Shown here: positions 36,541-46,678 of the stretch, piece after piece
How the letters are laid out: each line of letters opens with the position of its first letter
How positions within the stretch are numbered: position 1 is the first letter of the stretch
Assembly (NCBI GenBank): GCA_027475525.1
Contig: JAMWFC010000082.1
Location: 3,102,115 to 3,166,114, forward strand
From: Macrolepiota albuminosa
Lineage: Eukaryota > Basidiomycota > Agaricomycetes > Agaricales > Agaricaceae
Direction of reading: 5' to 3'
DNA length: 64,000 nt
The notes under the pieces: model-generated
Database searches by the model: none
Told to the model about the DNA's origin: nothing
What the model saw: the letters and a program-made list of their open reading frames with translations, nothing else
Made by a program: the position numbers and the translations under genes

Positions 36541-38415
36541 TATTGAAAGCAAATTATTCAAGTTCATACATAGATACAGGCAGATTATGTTAACAACTTC
36601 ATCAACCATGTTCCACAGTTGCTCAATGGATTGCTTGGTCATGCCAACATGGATAGGATTCAGCATCTCCTACTGGTATATGACATAGCATGCCAGTGGT
36701 GTGTCAAATTTTCTGAATGGCTTGCTGAGGCCAGAGAAGTCCTGCTAAATAATCTACTCGTGGACTTTGCAATAGGACTTCTTCATGTCTATAGGCATAA
36801 AGAGGATTGTTTTTTCTGCTTTGCCCTATTCTTCATTCCTGGGGCCGGTCATTTGGCTAGGGAGATAATTGAAAGTCTTTGGTCTACACTAAATGAAGTC
36901 TCACAGATGGCCTGTATGGCTACCTTGGCACATCGGGCAGAAATCCTTGATGATCACATATGTGACTCAAACTGGAAGAAGCTGCTTGACATGGTTCCAT
37001 TTCTATGTCAAAAGTACAGGACTGCTGTTGAAATGAGAGATGCAGCCATTTAATATTTCACTGAGCGATCCGTCGGAATATCAACAGATTTACTAACAAG
37101 CTGGGAAGCTGGAATAGCTAAGGCAGAAAGGCTCAGAGAGGAGGGAAACCATAAAGCAATGGATATTCTCAAAGCTCGTACAATGACCTTCAATAGTGCA
37201 AGTGAAGACCAAATGGCAACAGACAGTGGAAACCACTCAACGGATGTTGCAGCAATAGATATTCATTCCTTTTGGATTCAACTTGCCCTTAACATTGAGG
37301 AGCAGCAGTAAGGTGTGTTGCTGATGGCCCAACCTATTTCACTAATTGGAAGCTCAGAATTGCAATTCAGGACCAGATTTTCCATTTGAATCGGCATGCA
37401 AGCAATAATGATCGGCAAAAGGTCGAGGCAGAAAGAGAACTATTAAGGGTTAAACTCAATGTCCTTGCTGCTTCTCAAAACAGGAGTGGGTTTATTGCTA
37501 GTGCAAGGCAGACTGCCCCCCTGGAACCGAATAAAGTTCCCAGAGCCTTTGATGACAATGAAATGGCAGAAGATGGACAACCAGCGGATCTGCTGGTACC
37601 GCTGGCAGATAACCTTGGAGAGCCTTTGATGACAATGAAATGGCAGAAGATGGACAACCAGCGGATCTGCTGGTACCGCTGGCAGATAACCTTGGACCAA
37701 TAGATGTAGTTGTTCCAGAAGATTTTGAAATCTCCTTCCCATCTATGATCATGGGTAATGTCTCACCATTAACAATGATAGAGCGCAATCTGTGCTTGAT
37801 TCAAATTGAAAGGCTCCTGCAAGCCCTTCAGGAATTTATTGCAGAGAAATCATTTCTATATTCTTACATTATCCAGGTTGTCCCAAGCAAGAATGTGAAA
37901 ACTCGAGCTCGCACATCTCTTCAAAGAATTCAGGCCTCAATCTTGGTGAAGGCTTGTGCCTATGCACAATGCTGCAGTGCTCTGCTGCGACTGGGATTGG
38001 ACCCCAGCATTCAGAGAAAGTATCCAGTTCTACAGAAAGTAGATTTGAATGCAAGCACAGTTATATGAGATCCCAACATTCCTAGTTCATCAAGGATCAA
38101 GGTATCTTGGATATGGCACTCTAATTCTGATGCAAAAAATGAATCTGCAACTATTTCTGAATGTGAGTCCTCTTGTTAACATTTCCGTTATCATTACATC
38201 CATTTGTGAACATATCTCTTCAGTTAATTGTGTTTATTATCTACGTGCTAGAGCACAACGCAACAGATGGACAGAGGAATGTCAGCTTGTCATGAGTGAA
38301 ATGGAGTGGACAGTTTGGTATTTCTTCAACCAGGCAGATATTTGGTTGAAGCATGGTATGTCAGTGAAAAAAAGAGGTCTCCAGTCATATGCCCACAAAA
38401 AGGTGGCCATGTGAC
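36541..38415 (+). pseudogene. KDZ (Kyakuja-Dileera-Zisupton) transposase relic
   Basis: KDZ transposases move large DNA elements in fungi and algae. The kept core (36619-37053) has VYDIACQW, FIPGAGHLAREIIESLWSTL and AHRAEILDDHICDSNWKK, which match the family's conserved blocks in order. The C-terminal half (37640-38068 and 38220-38415) includes FLYSYIIQVVPSKNVKTRAR and LRARAQRNRWTEECQLVMSE, typical of the family tail. The N-terminal zinc-binding region is missing or unrecognisable. A 77-bp duplicate lies at 37542-37695. Stops and frameshifts make it inactive. Confidence 0.8.
37542..37695 (+). repeat. Perfect 77-bp tandem duplication 5
   Basis: 37542-37618 equals 37619-37695, in the KDZ relic. 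Confidence 0.95.
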
Positions 38416-39063
38416 AAGAATTGGCCTTGATAGCAATTGATAAATTTAGGTGGGTGCTTCCTGATCTTATTCCCCCCCAAACTGCAAGAGATCCGCTGTG
38501 AAAATGGTGGATGCAGAGACAGATTGATATGATGAATGCAGAGACAGATTGATATGACAGATGCAGAGATAGATTGAACTGATGGATGCAGCTTGCTGCT
38601 ATCAGTGGATGATCAGAATGGATTTGTGACAGTCATGTGCAATGAAATTGTTGAAAATCACTTTTGTTTACAAGGCACAAAAATCTAATACATAGCAGTA
38701 TCTGCTTTTACAAGCAAGAGTGCAATGACATCTACCTCTGTACCACACAATGTCATGTCCCAAGCTACTAGAAAATTTGCAAGAGATTGTTGACTATATT
38801 GAGTCATGCCTCATTGCAGCACTTTCCATATTTGGCAATCTTGTGCCAAGTCTTGAAGTGGAAGAGGCATAGATTATCCAGCATCTAGACAAGGAGTTGG
38901 TAAGATAACTTCAAAATGTATAAATATATTAGGATCTGACTATGTGCCATAGAACTTTGTATTGTCATATCTGGGGGCTGCATCACTGAATAATGTGGTC
39001 TGCAATGTCTCAGACATTATCAAAAGCATGAGCTGATTTTTCCCTCTCCAAAATTAGCAAACT
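38416..39063. repeat. Spacer with a 20-23-bp tandem repeat
   Basis: Between about 38507 and 38590 the motif GATGCAGAGACAGATTGATATGA recurs three to four times with small changes. Nothing else is recognised in this stretch. Confidence 0.5.
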
Positions 39064-40302
39064 TTGCCCACAGAGATCCTGGAGTTTATTGATGGCCATC
39101 AAGGTCTTATCAGGAATCTGTATGGCTATGATTGGTGGAACCACATTGGCCAAGAGGATGTTCAGGTCTTAAGCAATGAAATGCTGGAGCATTGCCTTCT
39201 CGTACATCAGCAAGGCTTCCACTCTCTTGAAAGCTTCTTGGCATGCAACCGCCAGCCACCCATGACATTGCCATCTGATGGATTGGTGTCCGTCCCAGCA
39301 CCAGACAATTTGCTCCGTGTGTTTGCAGGTAGCGGATCCACCAGGGGCCACCAGCGGACACTTTTAGCCCTGGACAAGTGGCGGTCATTAGATCGGATGA
39401 AACATGTCCCAATGGCCAATAATATAATTTGCCTGTTTGCTGGCAGCAAGTCCGTTGCTGTTTCCATTGTCAGTTCCATTGCCAGGTCCATAGATTCTGC
39501 TTGGACAGGCCAATTGACAGGCATTGAGTCCCATACCAACAGTATTGATGGTGAGCAGCCTGATCCTCAAGACTGCCTCTCCATGGCCCATCTTACCACT
39601 CTCCCTGATGTCAACTCTTCCCAATGGCCATCTTTAATGCATATTAAACCCTTGAACACACAACATCCATTCCACCACCTCTACAGTCAGAGTAAACCTG
39701 GACTGGTGTATAGCCCTACAATGGAAAACTCTCACATTGTGGTTCAACCAGCATCACAACTTCCTTCCACCCCAGCAGCTCATATCTGCTGGACATTCAT
39801 GGAGCTGGGGGAAACTGATGACGACCAGGTGGATATCCCTAATCCATCCATTAGTGACCCTGACTTAGAGGGTATCTCTCCTTTGTTCATTATGGTGAAT
39901 GACAAGATGGAAGACAAATCTTTGCCGCTTTTATTCATTTCTATGGAAAAGGAGATGGAAGACAAATCTTTGCCACCTTTGTTCATTCCTGTGGAAGAGG
40001 AGACAGAAGACAAATCTTTGCCACCTTTGTTCATTCCTGTGGAAGAGGAGATGGAAGAGGATTCTTTGCCACCTCTATTCATTGTTGGTGAAGGAGCAGA
40101 AGGACTAACAGCGATGGAGACCATGGTGGCCAGTGACAGTGGACAAATGGAAGTCTGGAGCGGCAGACATATGGCAACCAAGGACAAAGAAAACCTTCCA
40201 CTGTTATTTCTTGTGACAGCAAAAGAGATGGATAGAGGCATGGCAGCCAATGACAAAGAAAATTTTCCACTGCTTTTTGATGTAACGGCTCTTCAAATCT
40301 AG
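39064..40302 (+). CDS. Unrecognised protein with tandem 16-residue repeats
   Basis: An open frame of about 412 codons. Its left edge follows TTGCCCACAG and is more likely an exon start than a translation start, since no ATG is there. The first third has aromatic and His-rich segments (YGYDWWNHIG). The C-terminal part carries four 48-bp repeats from 39910 to 40101 encoding variants of EDKSLPPLFIPVEEEM, then two weaker copies (KENLPLLF, KENFPLLF). It follows the KDZ relic on the same strand and is unusually free of stops for this island, so it could be a companion gene. No function is assigned. Confidence 0.4.
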   Translation: MPTEILEFIDGHQGLIRNLYGYDWWNHIGQEDVQVLSNEMLEHCLLVHQQGFHSLESFLACNRQPPMTLPSDGLVSVPAPDNLLRVFAGSGSTRGHQRTLLALDKWRSLDRMKHVPMANNIICLFAGSKSVAVSIVSSIARSIDSAWTGQLTGIESHTNSIDGEQPDPQDCLSMAHLTTLPDVNSSQWPSLMHIKPLNTQHPFHHLYSQSKPGLVYSPTMENSHIVVQPASQLPSTPAAHICWTFMELGETDDDQVDIPNPSISDPDLEGISPLFIMVNDKMEDKSLPLLFISMEKEMEDKSLPPLFIPVEEETEDKSLPPLFIPVEEEMEEDSLPPLFIVGEGAEGLTAMETMVASDSGQMEVWSGRHMATKDKENLPLLFLVTAKEMDRGMAANDKENFPLLFDVTALQI

Positions 40303-40518
40303 TCTTCCTCCTTTCAACAATCTCCTTCTTCAACCCTACCTACTGATAACAATGTCTGAGAGTGGGAGGAATATGAGACAAGTATGACTTGATGTGAGAA
40401 TCAGAGAAGAATTAACAAATTGTATCAACAATGGGAGTATAATTTGGCACTGGTAATCATAGTTAATTTATTTCAACAGAACAAGAATTTTGCGCTAAAG
40501 CAAAACATGGTTGATACA

Positions 40519-40772
40519 GGCCCATTGGCTCTTTCAATCAAGCTGGTCGTACTGATAATGTGTCTGTTGATATGTCAGAGTCACCCTCATCATCTTCATC
40601 GTCAGGCCTGATAGCAAACTATGAAGACATCACACTTCCCAGACCTCAGGAGCCATATACACCAGACGACTTTGCATTTTTGACAGCAGACTACCTGCTT
40701 GATGAGGATTTGTTCTATTCAGACGCATTATATAAATCTAATGAAGAAGAGGAATACACATTGAATGAGTAA
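40519..40772 (+). CDS. Possible last exon of the repeat protein gene
   Basis: After an acceptor-like TTGATACAG the frame reads PIGSFNQAGRTDNVS, then a Ser run and an acidic tail ending EEEEYTLNE at a stop (40770-40772). The acidic style fits the preceding open frame. Linkage by splicing is inferred only. Confidence 0.3.
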
Positions 40773-41202
40773 TTTAATCCTTAGTTACTATAATTCTTAG
40801 CTTTTCTGTTGGTTATTTTTTATCAAGATTAACCGTCCCATTATGCCGCTGATGAATCCATTATAAATCCATTTGATCTGTTACCTCCAGTTGTGCACTA
40901 GAAGGAATATAAACTGACAATATTCTGCTAGACCACAGGACATTCTGTGGATTATACATAAATATCACTCTAGTATTGTGTACTAGGCTACAGCACTTTA
41001 CTACAGACATTTCAATTAGTTTGGACAGGACTCAGGTCTACTAAGATTAACTGTCCCATTGTTTTGTTCCATTATGCCACTCTACATTTCAATTAGTTTG
41101 GACAGGACTCAGGTCTACTAAGATTAACTGTCCCATTGTTTTGTTCCATTATGCCACTCTTATAAATGCAGAAAACCACACACTATTCAATGATTACATA
41201 AG
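40773..41202. other. Spacer with no gene
   Basis: Contains one of the 77-bp duplications (41007-41160) and short repeated strings such as AAGATTAACTGTCCCATT. No coding or RNA feature is recognised. Confidence 0.45.
41007..41160 (+). repeat. Perfect 77-bp tandem duplication 6
   Basis: 41007-41083 equals 41084-41160, in non-coding DNA. Confidence 0.95.
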
Positions 41203-41272
41203 GGGGACTCGAACCCTCGAATTGTGCAGTAGAAAGAATATAGACTGACAATATTTTGATAGATCACAGAAC
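41203..41272 (-). repeat. tRNA-derived SINE-like unit, truncated
   Basis: Minus-strand B box GAGGGTTCGAGTCCC lies at the 41204-41218 end. The A-box end is degraded. Confidence 0.5.
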
Positions 41273-41360
41273 GTTGTAAAAAATTACAACCTTACTTTAT
41301 TGATCATACTATGTAGTAAATAACAATTAGTAAAACAAAGTTATGTCATGTCTAATGATG

Positions 41361-41441
41361 TGCACTAGTGGGATTCGAACCCGGCTCTTATGCACAATAT
41401 GAAATATCAATATATCAATATTCCATTGGACTACAGGTCCT
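41361..41441 (-). repeat. tRNA-derived SINE-like unit
   Basis: On the minus strand, A-box-like TGTAGTCCAATGG, an A/T-rich middle, and B box CGGGTTCGAATCCC. It is the best preserved B box of the array. Tail sequence continues toward 41290. Confidence 0.7.
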
Positions 41442-41522
41442 TACCAAAAATCAGTACAGTATATATGTAGTGCAAAGATCAATAAATAACAATGAATAAA
41501 GCAAAGTTAAGTCATGTCTAAT

Positions 41523-41605
41523 GTGCACTAGCAGGATTTGAAACCACCTCTTGTGCACAATATAAAATATCAATGTATCAATATTCTATTGGACCACAGG
41601 TCCTT
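41523..41605 (-). repeat. tRNA-derived SINE-like unit
   Basis: A-box-like TGTGGTCCAATAG and B-box-like GGTTTCAAATCC on the minus strand. The middle and flanks are closely similar to the unit at 41361. Confidence 0.65.
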
Positions 41606-41700
41606 ACCAAAAATCAGTACAGTTTACATGTAGCGCAAAAATGCAGCAGTATAAAAAGACACCATTATATGTCATTATGGTAGACTAGGAGAGTCTGGAC

Positions 41701-41772
41701 TAGGGGAGTCGAACCCACCACTCCACACAATACTGAAAATTGAGTGGGTCAGATCAACTACCACAGGCACTT
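41701..41772 (-). repeat. tRNA-derived SINE-like unit
   Basis: B box TGGGTTCGACTCCC on the minus strand near 41705-41718, with A-box-like TGTGGTAGTTGAT at the other end. Confidence 0.55.
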
Positions 41773-42078
41773 ACTACAGGTCAGTACAATGTACATGTAA
41801 AGCAAAAATGCATCTGTATAAAAACACACCATTAGTCCCTGTTAAGGTGGAGTAGGGGAAATAGAATTCACCGCTGTACACAATATTGAATATTAATAAA
41901 CAAATATTCCACTGAACCACTGGGACTGGTTGCACTGCTGACATCAGCTGGCTCACATGCCAATGTCAGCTACCGTCCACTACTATCTGCTGGCATGCCA
42001 GCAGACAGCAGACACTCATGCACTCTCTTCCGCCCTTCCCTCTCTTTCTCCCCAGTGCCATCCTCTCCACTCCCAACA
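41748..42078 (-). repeat. Dispersed repeat, inverted partner of 9945-10263
   Basis: Close to the reverse complement of 9945-10263, including the tRNA-like unit at 41851-41930 and the TGGCATGCCAGCAGAC segment. It ends where the gypsy-3 gag frame begins. Confidence 0.7.
41851..41930 (-). repeat. tRNA-derived SINE-like unit
   Basis: Minus-strand A box TGGTTCAGTGG and a decayed B box. It is the inverted twin of the unit at 10081-10164. Confidence 0.65.
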
Positions 42079-42484
42079 TGGACCAGATCAACAACATGGC
42101 TGAGGGACAACCTGACAACACAAGTATTGAGATCTGGTATCAGATAGCATGGGATCAGTAGCAGCTCATGGAGTTACGACGTGAGCTCTACTGTGAAACT
42201 GCTCCTCACTCCATCTCACAGGCATCTTTTCCTGCTCATCATCCTATCCAGCCTTCTGCTCCATTTTGCGCTCTACCCCCAGCTCAGATACTTGTGGCAT
42301 GTCCCCTCCCTCTTAGGGTACCTATGGATGTTGACGTCTCTCATCAATGTTCCTCCCTCTTTTTCCTCTGCCATTACTGTGAAAAGCCTAGTCACTTTGC
42401 TCGATATTGTCCCCAGGGGTTGGAGGTGTGCTATCTCTCAGCTTTAGAGCAAGAAGAGCTCCTTCTCCAGCTCCTTGCTGCCTA
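42079..42484 (+). pseudogene. gypsy-3 Gag fragment
   Basis: Starts MDQINNMAEG with a stop soon after (near 42160), then continues to a zinc knuckle CHYCEKPSHFARYC near 42380 in the standard C-x2-C-x4-H-x4-C spacing. It is much shorter than typical Gag, so the capsid part is largely missing. Confidence 0.7.
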
Positions 42485-42884
42485 AGATGTTTAAGGAAAC
42501 CCCTTCCCAGATGTACAGACGGAAACAGAATCTTTGGATAAGTTCTTGGGTCCTGTAGAAGCTGTAGCAGAACCATTGGCTTTGGTTCTGCAAGGGAGGG
42601 TTTTCAATAGAGCAACGAATGAGTTGTATGCCTCTGCCGCCTGGTGCTAATTGGTTTACATGTCTATCAGTAGAATCTTCTAATGTATTGCTCCCTGTTC
42701 TTGATTCTCTGACTGAAACTGTAAACATCTCCTCTGACATACAGAATATCCCCTTGGTCCAAGCCTCAGCTAAGACCTCCTCTCCTTCTTCTTCTGTCTG
42801 ACAACCATGTGTCCCAGCCTGGAAATGATGTCTTTCTTGTTGCTATATTGTTGCCTCCACTCCCTCTCTCAACTCTCTGCATCT

Positions 42885-44487
42885 GAATGTGGAGATTGAG
42901 ACAACTGACACTCAGCAGACTCGAAGTGTCATAGCTCTTTTGGACAGTGGCGCTACTGGCCTCTTCCTGAACACCTATTATGTGGAACAACACCAGCTCA
43001 CTACCTGACCCTTCTCTTGCTCTATTTCAGTCTATAACATTGATGGTATGCTCAATAAAGCTGAATCCATCTGCTCAGTAGTAGATTTAGTCCTTTGTTA
43101 TCAGACTCATTCTGAGCATGCCGTCTTTGCAGTCACTAGCCTAGGAAAGCAGGACATGATACTTGGGTTCTCCTAGCTGCATAATTACAATCCTGAGATT
43201 GACTAGGCCAAGGGTAAGGTGAGCATGAGCCTCTGCCCTCGACAATGTTCCACATGTGCCAAGGAAGTTAGAGAGGAGCATAGAGAGTCAGTCTGTGAGC
43301 ATGCTGCTATTTAGGCTTGCCGAGTTGGACACCTCCCTTTTGCAGACCTCGACTTACTGGATCTTCCCCCCTTGGCATTCCCTTATAGAGAGGCCTCTAT
43401 GAGGATGTTTGAGGTGTAGTGAGTGAAGCCCAAATAGAACATGGATGTGAGGATGAATTTAGGTGTGCTCCTGACCCAGAGTCTCCAGATGAGGCTATTG
43501 AGACAGGCAATAGGATTTATGCAACTACCTTACAACCTCCACCAATGGTAGCAGAGATTAGAGCTAGCCAAACTACTTTTTAGTGGCTAGCTCAGGCATT
43601 TGCTGCCAACTCTGCTTCGAAGTCGTTTTCAGATGCAGTTCCTCATCACCTGTAAGACTTTGAGGATGTTTTCTCTAAAGCATCATTTGACTCCCTCCCT
43701 GAGCATAAGTAGTGGGACCATGTGATTGAGCTTATGCCCAACACTGAGCCCTTTAGCTGCAAGGTCTATCCTCTTTCTCTCAGAGAACAGGATGAGCTTG
43801 ATGCCTTTTTGCAGAAGAATTTAGACTCTGGTCACATCCATCTTTCAAAGTCTCTAATGGCCTCTCCAGTCTTCTTTATTAAGAAGAAGGATGGATCTCT
43901 ATATCTGGTTCAGGACTACCGAGTCTTGAATGCAATGACTGTGAAGAATTGCTACCTTTTACTACTCATTTCAGAGCTTGTCAACAACCTTTGAGATGCA
44001 CGCTACTTTACTAAGTTGGATGTCTGCTGGGGCTACAACAACATGCACATCAAAGAAGGTGATGAGTGAAAAGCAGCATTCCAAACAAATCATGGACTCT
44101 TTGAACCTCTGGTAATGTTCTTTGGCCTCACTAATAGCCCTGCCACCTTCCAGACCATGATGAATGACATTTTCCAAGACCTCATAGCGGAAGGTGTTGT
44201 ATGTGTATACCTTGATAATATTCTCATCTATACCAAGACTCTAGAGGAGCATTGTCAGATTACGTGCATTGTACTGGAATGTCTTTGTCAATACTAGCTC
44301 TATCTTAAGCCAGAGAAATGCGAGTTCGAGCAGACTAAGGTTGAATATCTTGGACTGATCATCTCTCATAGAATGGCTGAGATGGACCCAGTCAAGGTGG
44401 CTGGTGTGGCGGAGTGGCCAGAGCCTAAGAACAAGAAGGAGGTTCAGGCCTTTCTGGGGTTCACCAACTTCTACCAAAGGTTTATTC
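42885..44487 (+). pseudogene. gypsy-3 protease and RT
   Basis: Protease motif LLDSGATGLFL lies near 42940. RT follows, with FFIKKKDGSLYLVQDYR near 43870, FFGLTNSPATFQTMMNDIF near 44117, and the catalytic block YLDNILIY near 44208, where the second Asp is Asn. Stops occur near 43993, 44068 and 44295. The RT ends at the copia insertion. Confidence 0.85.
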
Positions 44488-44821
44488 TGTTGGAACGTGT
44501 AGCAGCAGCAGTAAATCTGACGGTGCGACCAACACCTAGATAGATACGTGATTAGCACAATCCTCAGAACACGTAAACGGAACTATATTTGTAGTACCTA
44601 GATAGATACGTGATTAGCACAATCTAGGTACGTGTTAGTATGTATAGTATATAGAGTATGGTAAGTTGCGTACCCTCAGAACACGTAAACGGAACTGAGG
44701 GTACGACATCAGCAGATAGGTATATATGTGTTTTCGTACAAAGCAAAGTGAGTGGCCACAATGGCCCTGAGGTTGTGTCCGTGGTACCCCTTTACCTCGT
44801 CACACTTATCACAACCTAACA
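44488..44821 (-). repeat. copia LTR (3' in element orientation)
   Basis: 334 bp, TGTTGGAACG...CCTAACA on the plus strand. It contains an internal repeat of CCTAGATAGATACGTGATT and of CTCAGAACACGTAAACGGAA. Confidence 0.95.
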
Positions 44822-44869
44822 CTCCTCCTTACCACGGACACGACTCCTCTCTCCTCCTCGCGCATGGGA

Positions 44870-44931
44870 CTAGGTTACGCCAAGTATCTGACGAAGGCGT
44901 AGGAATAGGGGTTTCGGCAGAGCTTTCGTGA
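44870..44931 (-). pseudogene. Surviving C-terminal end of copia RNase H
   Basis: On the minus strand this reads TKALPKPLFLRLRQILGVT then a stop, matching the usual copia ending (D-x-LTK-LP). It shows that the element once had a full RT/RNase H, now lost between 44931 and 46679. Confidence 0.75.
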
Positions 44932-45230
44932 TGTTGTTACAGTACCAGGCTGCACGGACACCTTAAATACTAATACGTACAAATACTTTCGTGCATAACT
45001 CGTAGTTACGTATATTGTATTCTACACCTTCAATACGCTTATTGTCGTGTCCCCGCACTGGCCGAGTCAAGCCAGCACTGGCCCCGCGTGGCCACTCCTT
45101 TCTGTCATTGATGACCGCGCCCTCTTTGACGGCGGTTGCACTCACAAACACTCACATTCGACTCATTCCTCAGTTTACATTCACGCGCTCGCACTCTCCA
45201 TTCCTGGCCTCGGCGACGACCCGTTCAACA
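44932..45230 (+). repeat. LTR of the gag-only element (5')
   Basis: 299 bp with inverted ends TGTTG...CAACA. The end is set by the primer site that follows directly. The 3' copy at 46435-46678 is truncated. Confidence 0.8.
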
Positions 45231-45243
45231 GGTTATGGGCCCC
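45231..45243 (+). other. Primer binding site of half-tRNA type
   Basis: GGTTATGGGCCCC directly after the LTR is complementary to the anticodon arm of initiator tRNA-Met (CCCATAACC). Drosophila copia uses this half-molecule priming. Confidence 0.7.
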
Positions 45244-45436
45244 GAGTGACCCTGCGCATCTCATTCACAACCTCACGACTTTCTTTTACTTATTTATTTT
45301 CTTGACATGTAACCGCTGGCTGCACGCATTGTCGGATCGCTGTTCAGTCTCCGCCACGTTCTCCGCGGTTGCCTCGTGTCCACATTTTTTTTCCTCAACC
45401 ACAACCACTGTCCCTTAGGCTGGCTCGTTCGACATC

Positions 45437-46357
45437 ATGTCCTCTACCAATTCCACTGCTATCTCAGCTTTTCTTTCAAAGGCCCTTGCTGAATCCGCCA
45501 AACTTGGTGATGACAATTGGATGGAATGGGCAGAAAACATGGAGATGTTTTTCATGGGTGTTGGAGCTGATTGGGTGACATCTGGGACAGTTGCTGAAGG
45601 GGAAGAGAAAATGGACAAAGCTCTAGTTGCGTATATTTATGCTTCTATGGAACCCGAGCATCGCTACAGAATCAAGAACATCAAATCTGCTGCTGCTGCA
45701 TGGTCTACTCTCAAAGCAGCATACAATAAATCAACGATGGGCCGCCGCATCCGTGCTCGTGACAATATTGATGCTATTGAACACGATACTTCCCGTCCTA
45801 TTGAAATCTACATTCAGGCTGTCACTACTGCTTTCCAGGTGCTCAAGAACCTTGGTGAAACTGTTTCGGACACTACTATCAGTGATCACCTTCTCCGCCG
45901 CCTTGACTCTTCTTATCATGCCATCCGCACCAGCATTCTCGCTCAGGAAACTGAACCTGACCTCACGAAAATCAAATCTACTCTCATTGGATCTGCAAAT
46001 AGCGAGTACATCATCAAGTCCGAGTTTGGTAATTCAGCACGGTTGGAGAAGGACAAGGGGAAGGGAAAGACTCAGCGTGAGCCGGCTACTGACGGATTTA
46101 AGGAAGGGAAGTACACTTGGTGTGACAAGTCGAATGGTGACAGCTGTCACCGTTGTGGTCGTGATGGACACATCTCTCGTCTCTGTGCTCGTGACATGCC
46201 CTCTGCCATCAAGGACCTCGTTCTTCAAGGTGCTAAGGACCATGCCCGTGAAAAGGCTCGTCGTGCCTACGCCGATCTTGATGAACAAGATTCCGATGAC
46301 GACAATGGGCTTCAAGTTATTCATGCTAACACCTCGCGCGCACCACGCCTGCTTTGA
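45437..46357 (+). CDS. Intact copia-type Gag of the gag-only element
   Basis: 306 aa, uninterrupted, starting MSSTNSTAISAF. The first 200 residues are helical, as in copia Gag (UBN2-like), with WMEWAENMEMFF and DHLLRRLDSSYHAIR. A zinc knuckle CHRCGRDGHISRLC near residues 236-249 has the standard C-x2-C-x4-H-x4-C spacing. A short acidic tail (DLDEQDSDDDNG) ends the protein. The product should form virus-like particles and package RNA. Enzymes must come from another element. Composition and intactness suggest it is young. Confidence 0.85.
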   Translation: MSSTNSTAISAFLSKALAESAKLGDDNWMEWAENMEMFFMGVGADWVTSGTVAEGEEKMDKALVAYIYASMEPEHRYRIKNIKSAAAAWSTLKAAYNKSTMGRRIRARDNIDAIEHDTSRPIEIYIQAVTTAFQVLKNLGETVSDTTISDHLLRRLDSSYHAIRTSILAQETEPDLTKIKSTLIGSANSEYIIKSEFGNSARLEKDKGKGKTQREPATDGFKEGKYTWCDKSNGDSCHRCGRDGHISRLCARDMPSAIKDLVLQGAKDHAREKARRAYADLDEQDSDDDNGLQVIHANTSRAPRLL

Positions 46358-46434
46358 AGGAACGGTGGGAGTTCTTAGTTTCGGTGGGAGCGTTTTGTAA
46401 TTCTTTTCTTGCTGTCCGTTTGCATGGGTGGGAG

Positions 46435-46678
46435 TGTTGTTACAGTACCAGGCTGCACGGACACCTTAAATACTAATACGTACAAATACTTTCGTGCATA
46501 ACTCGTAGTTACGTATATTGTATTCTACACCTTCAATACGCTTATTGTCGTGTCCCCGCACTGGCCGAGTCAAGCCAGCACTGGCCCCGCGTGGCCACTC
46601 CTTTCTGTCATTGATGACCGCGCCCTCTTTGACGGCGGTTGCACTCACAAACACTCACATTCGACTCATTCCTCAGTT
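46435..46678 (+). repeat. LTR of the gag-only element (3', truncated)
   Basis: Matches the first 244 bp of the 5' LTR and then changes abruptly into copia RT sequence. Confidence 0.85.

Larger units (their letters stand above)
44932..46678 (+). mobile_element. Gag-only LTR retrotransposon inside the copia element
   Basis: A 5' LTR (44932-45230), primer site, one intact gag gene, and a 3' LTR (46435-46678) preceded by the purine-rich GGGTGGGAG. The 3' LTR lacks its last 55 bp and abuts the copia RT. The shared 244 bp of the two LTRs look identical. There is no protease, RT or integrase frame. This fits a TR-GAG-type non-autonomous element mobilised by a copia relative. Confidence 0.82.

Noticed and set aside
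39780..40256. 158-codon minus-strand Ser-rich frame
   Set aside because: Shadow of the 48-bp repeats read backwards.
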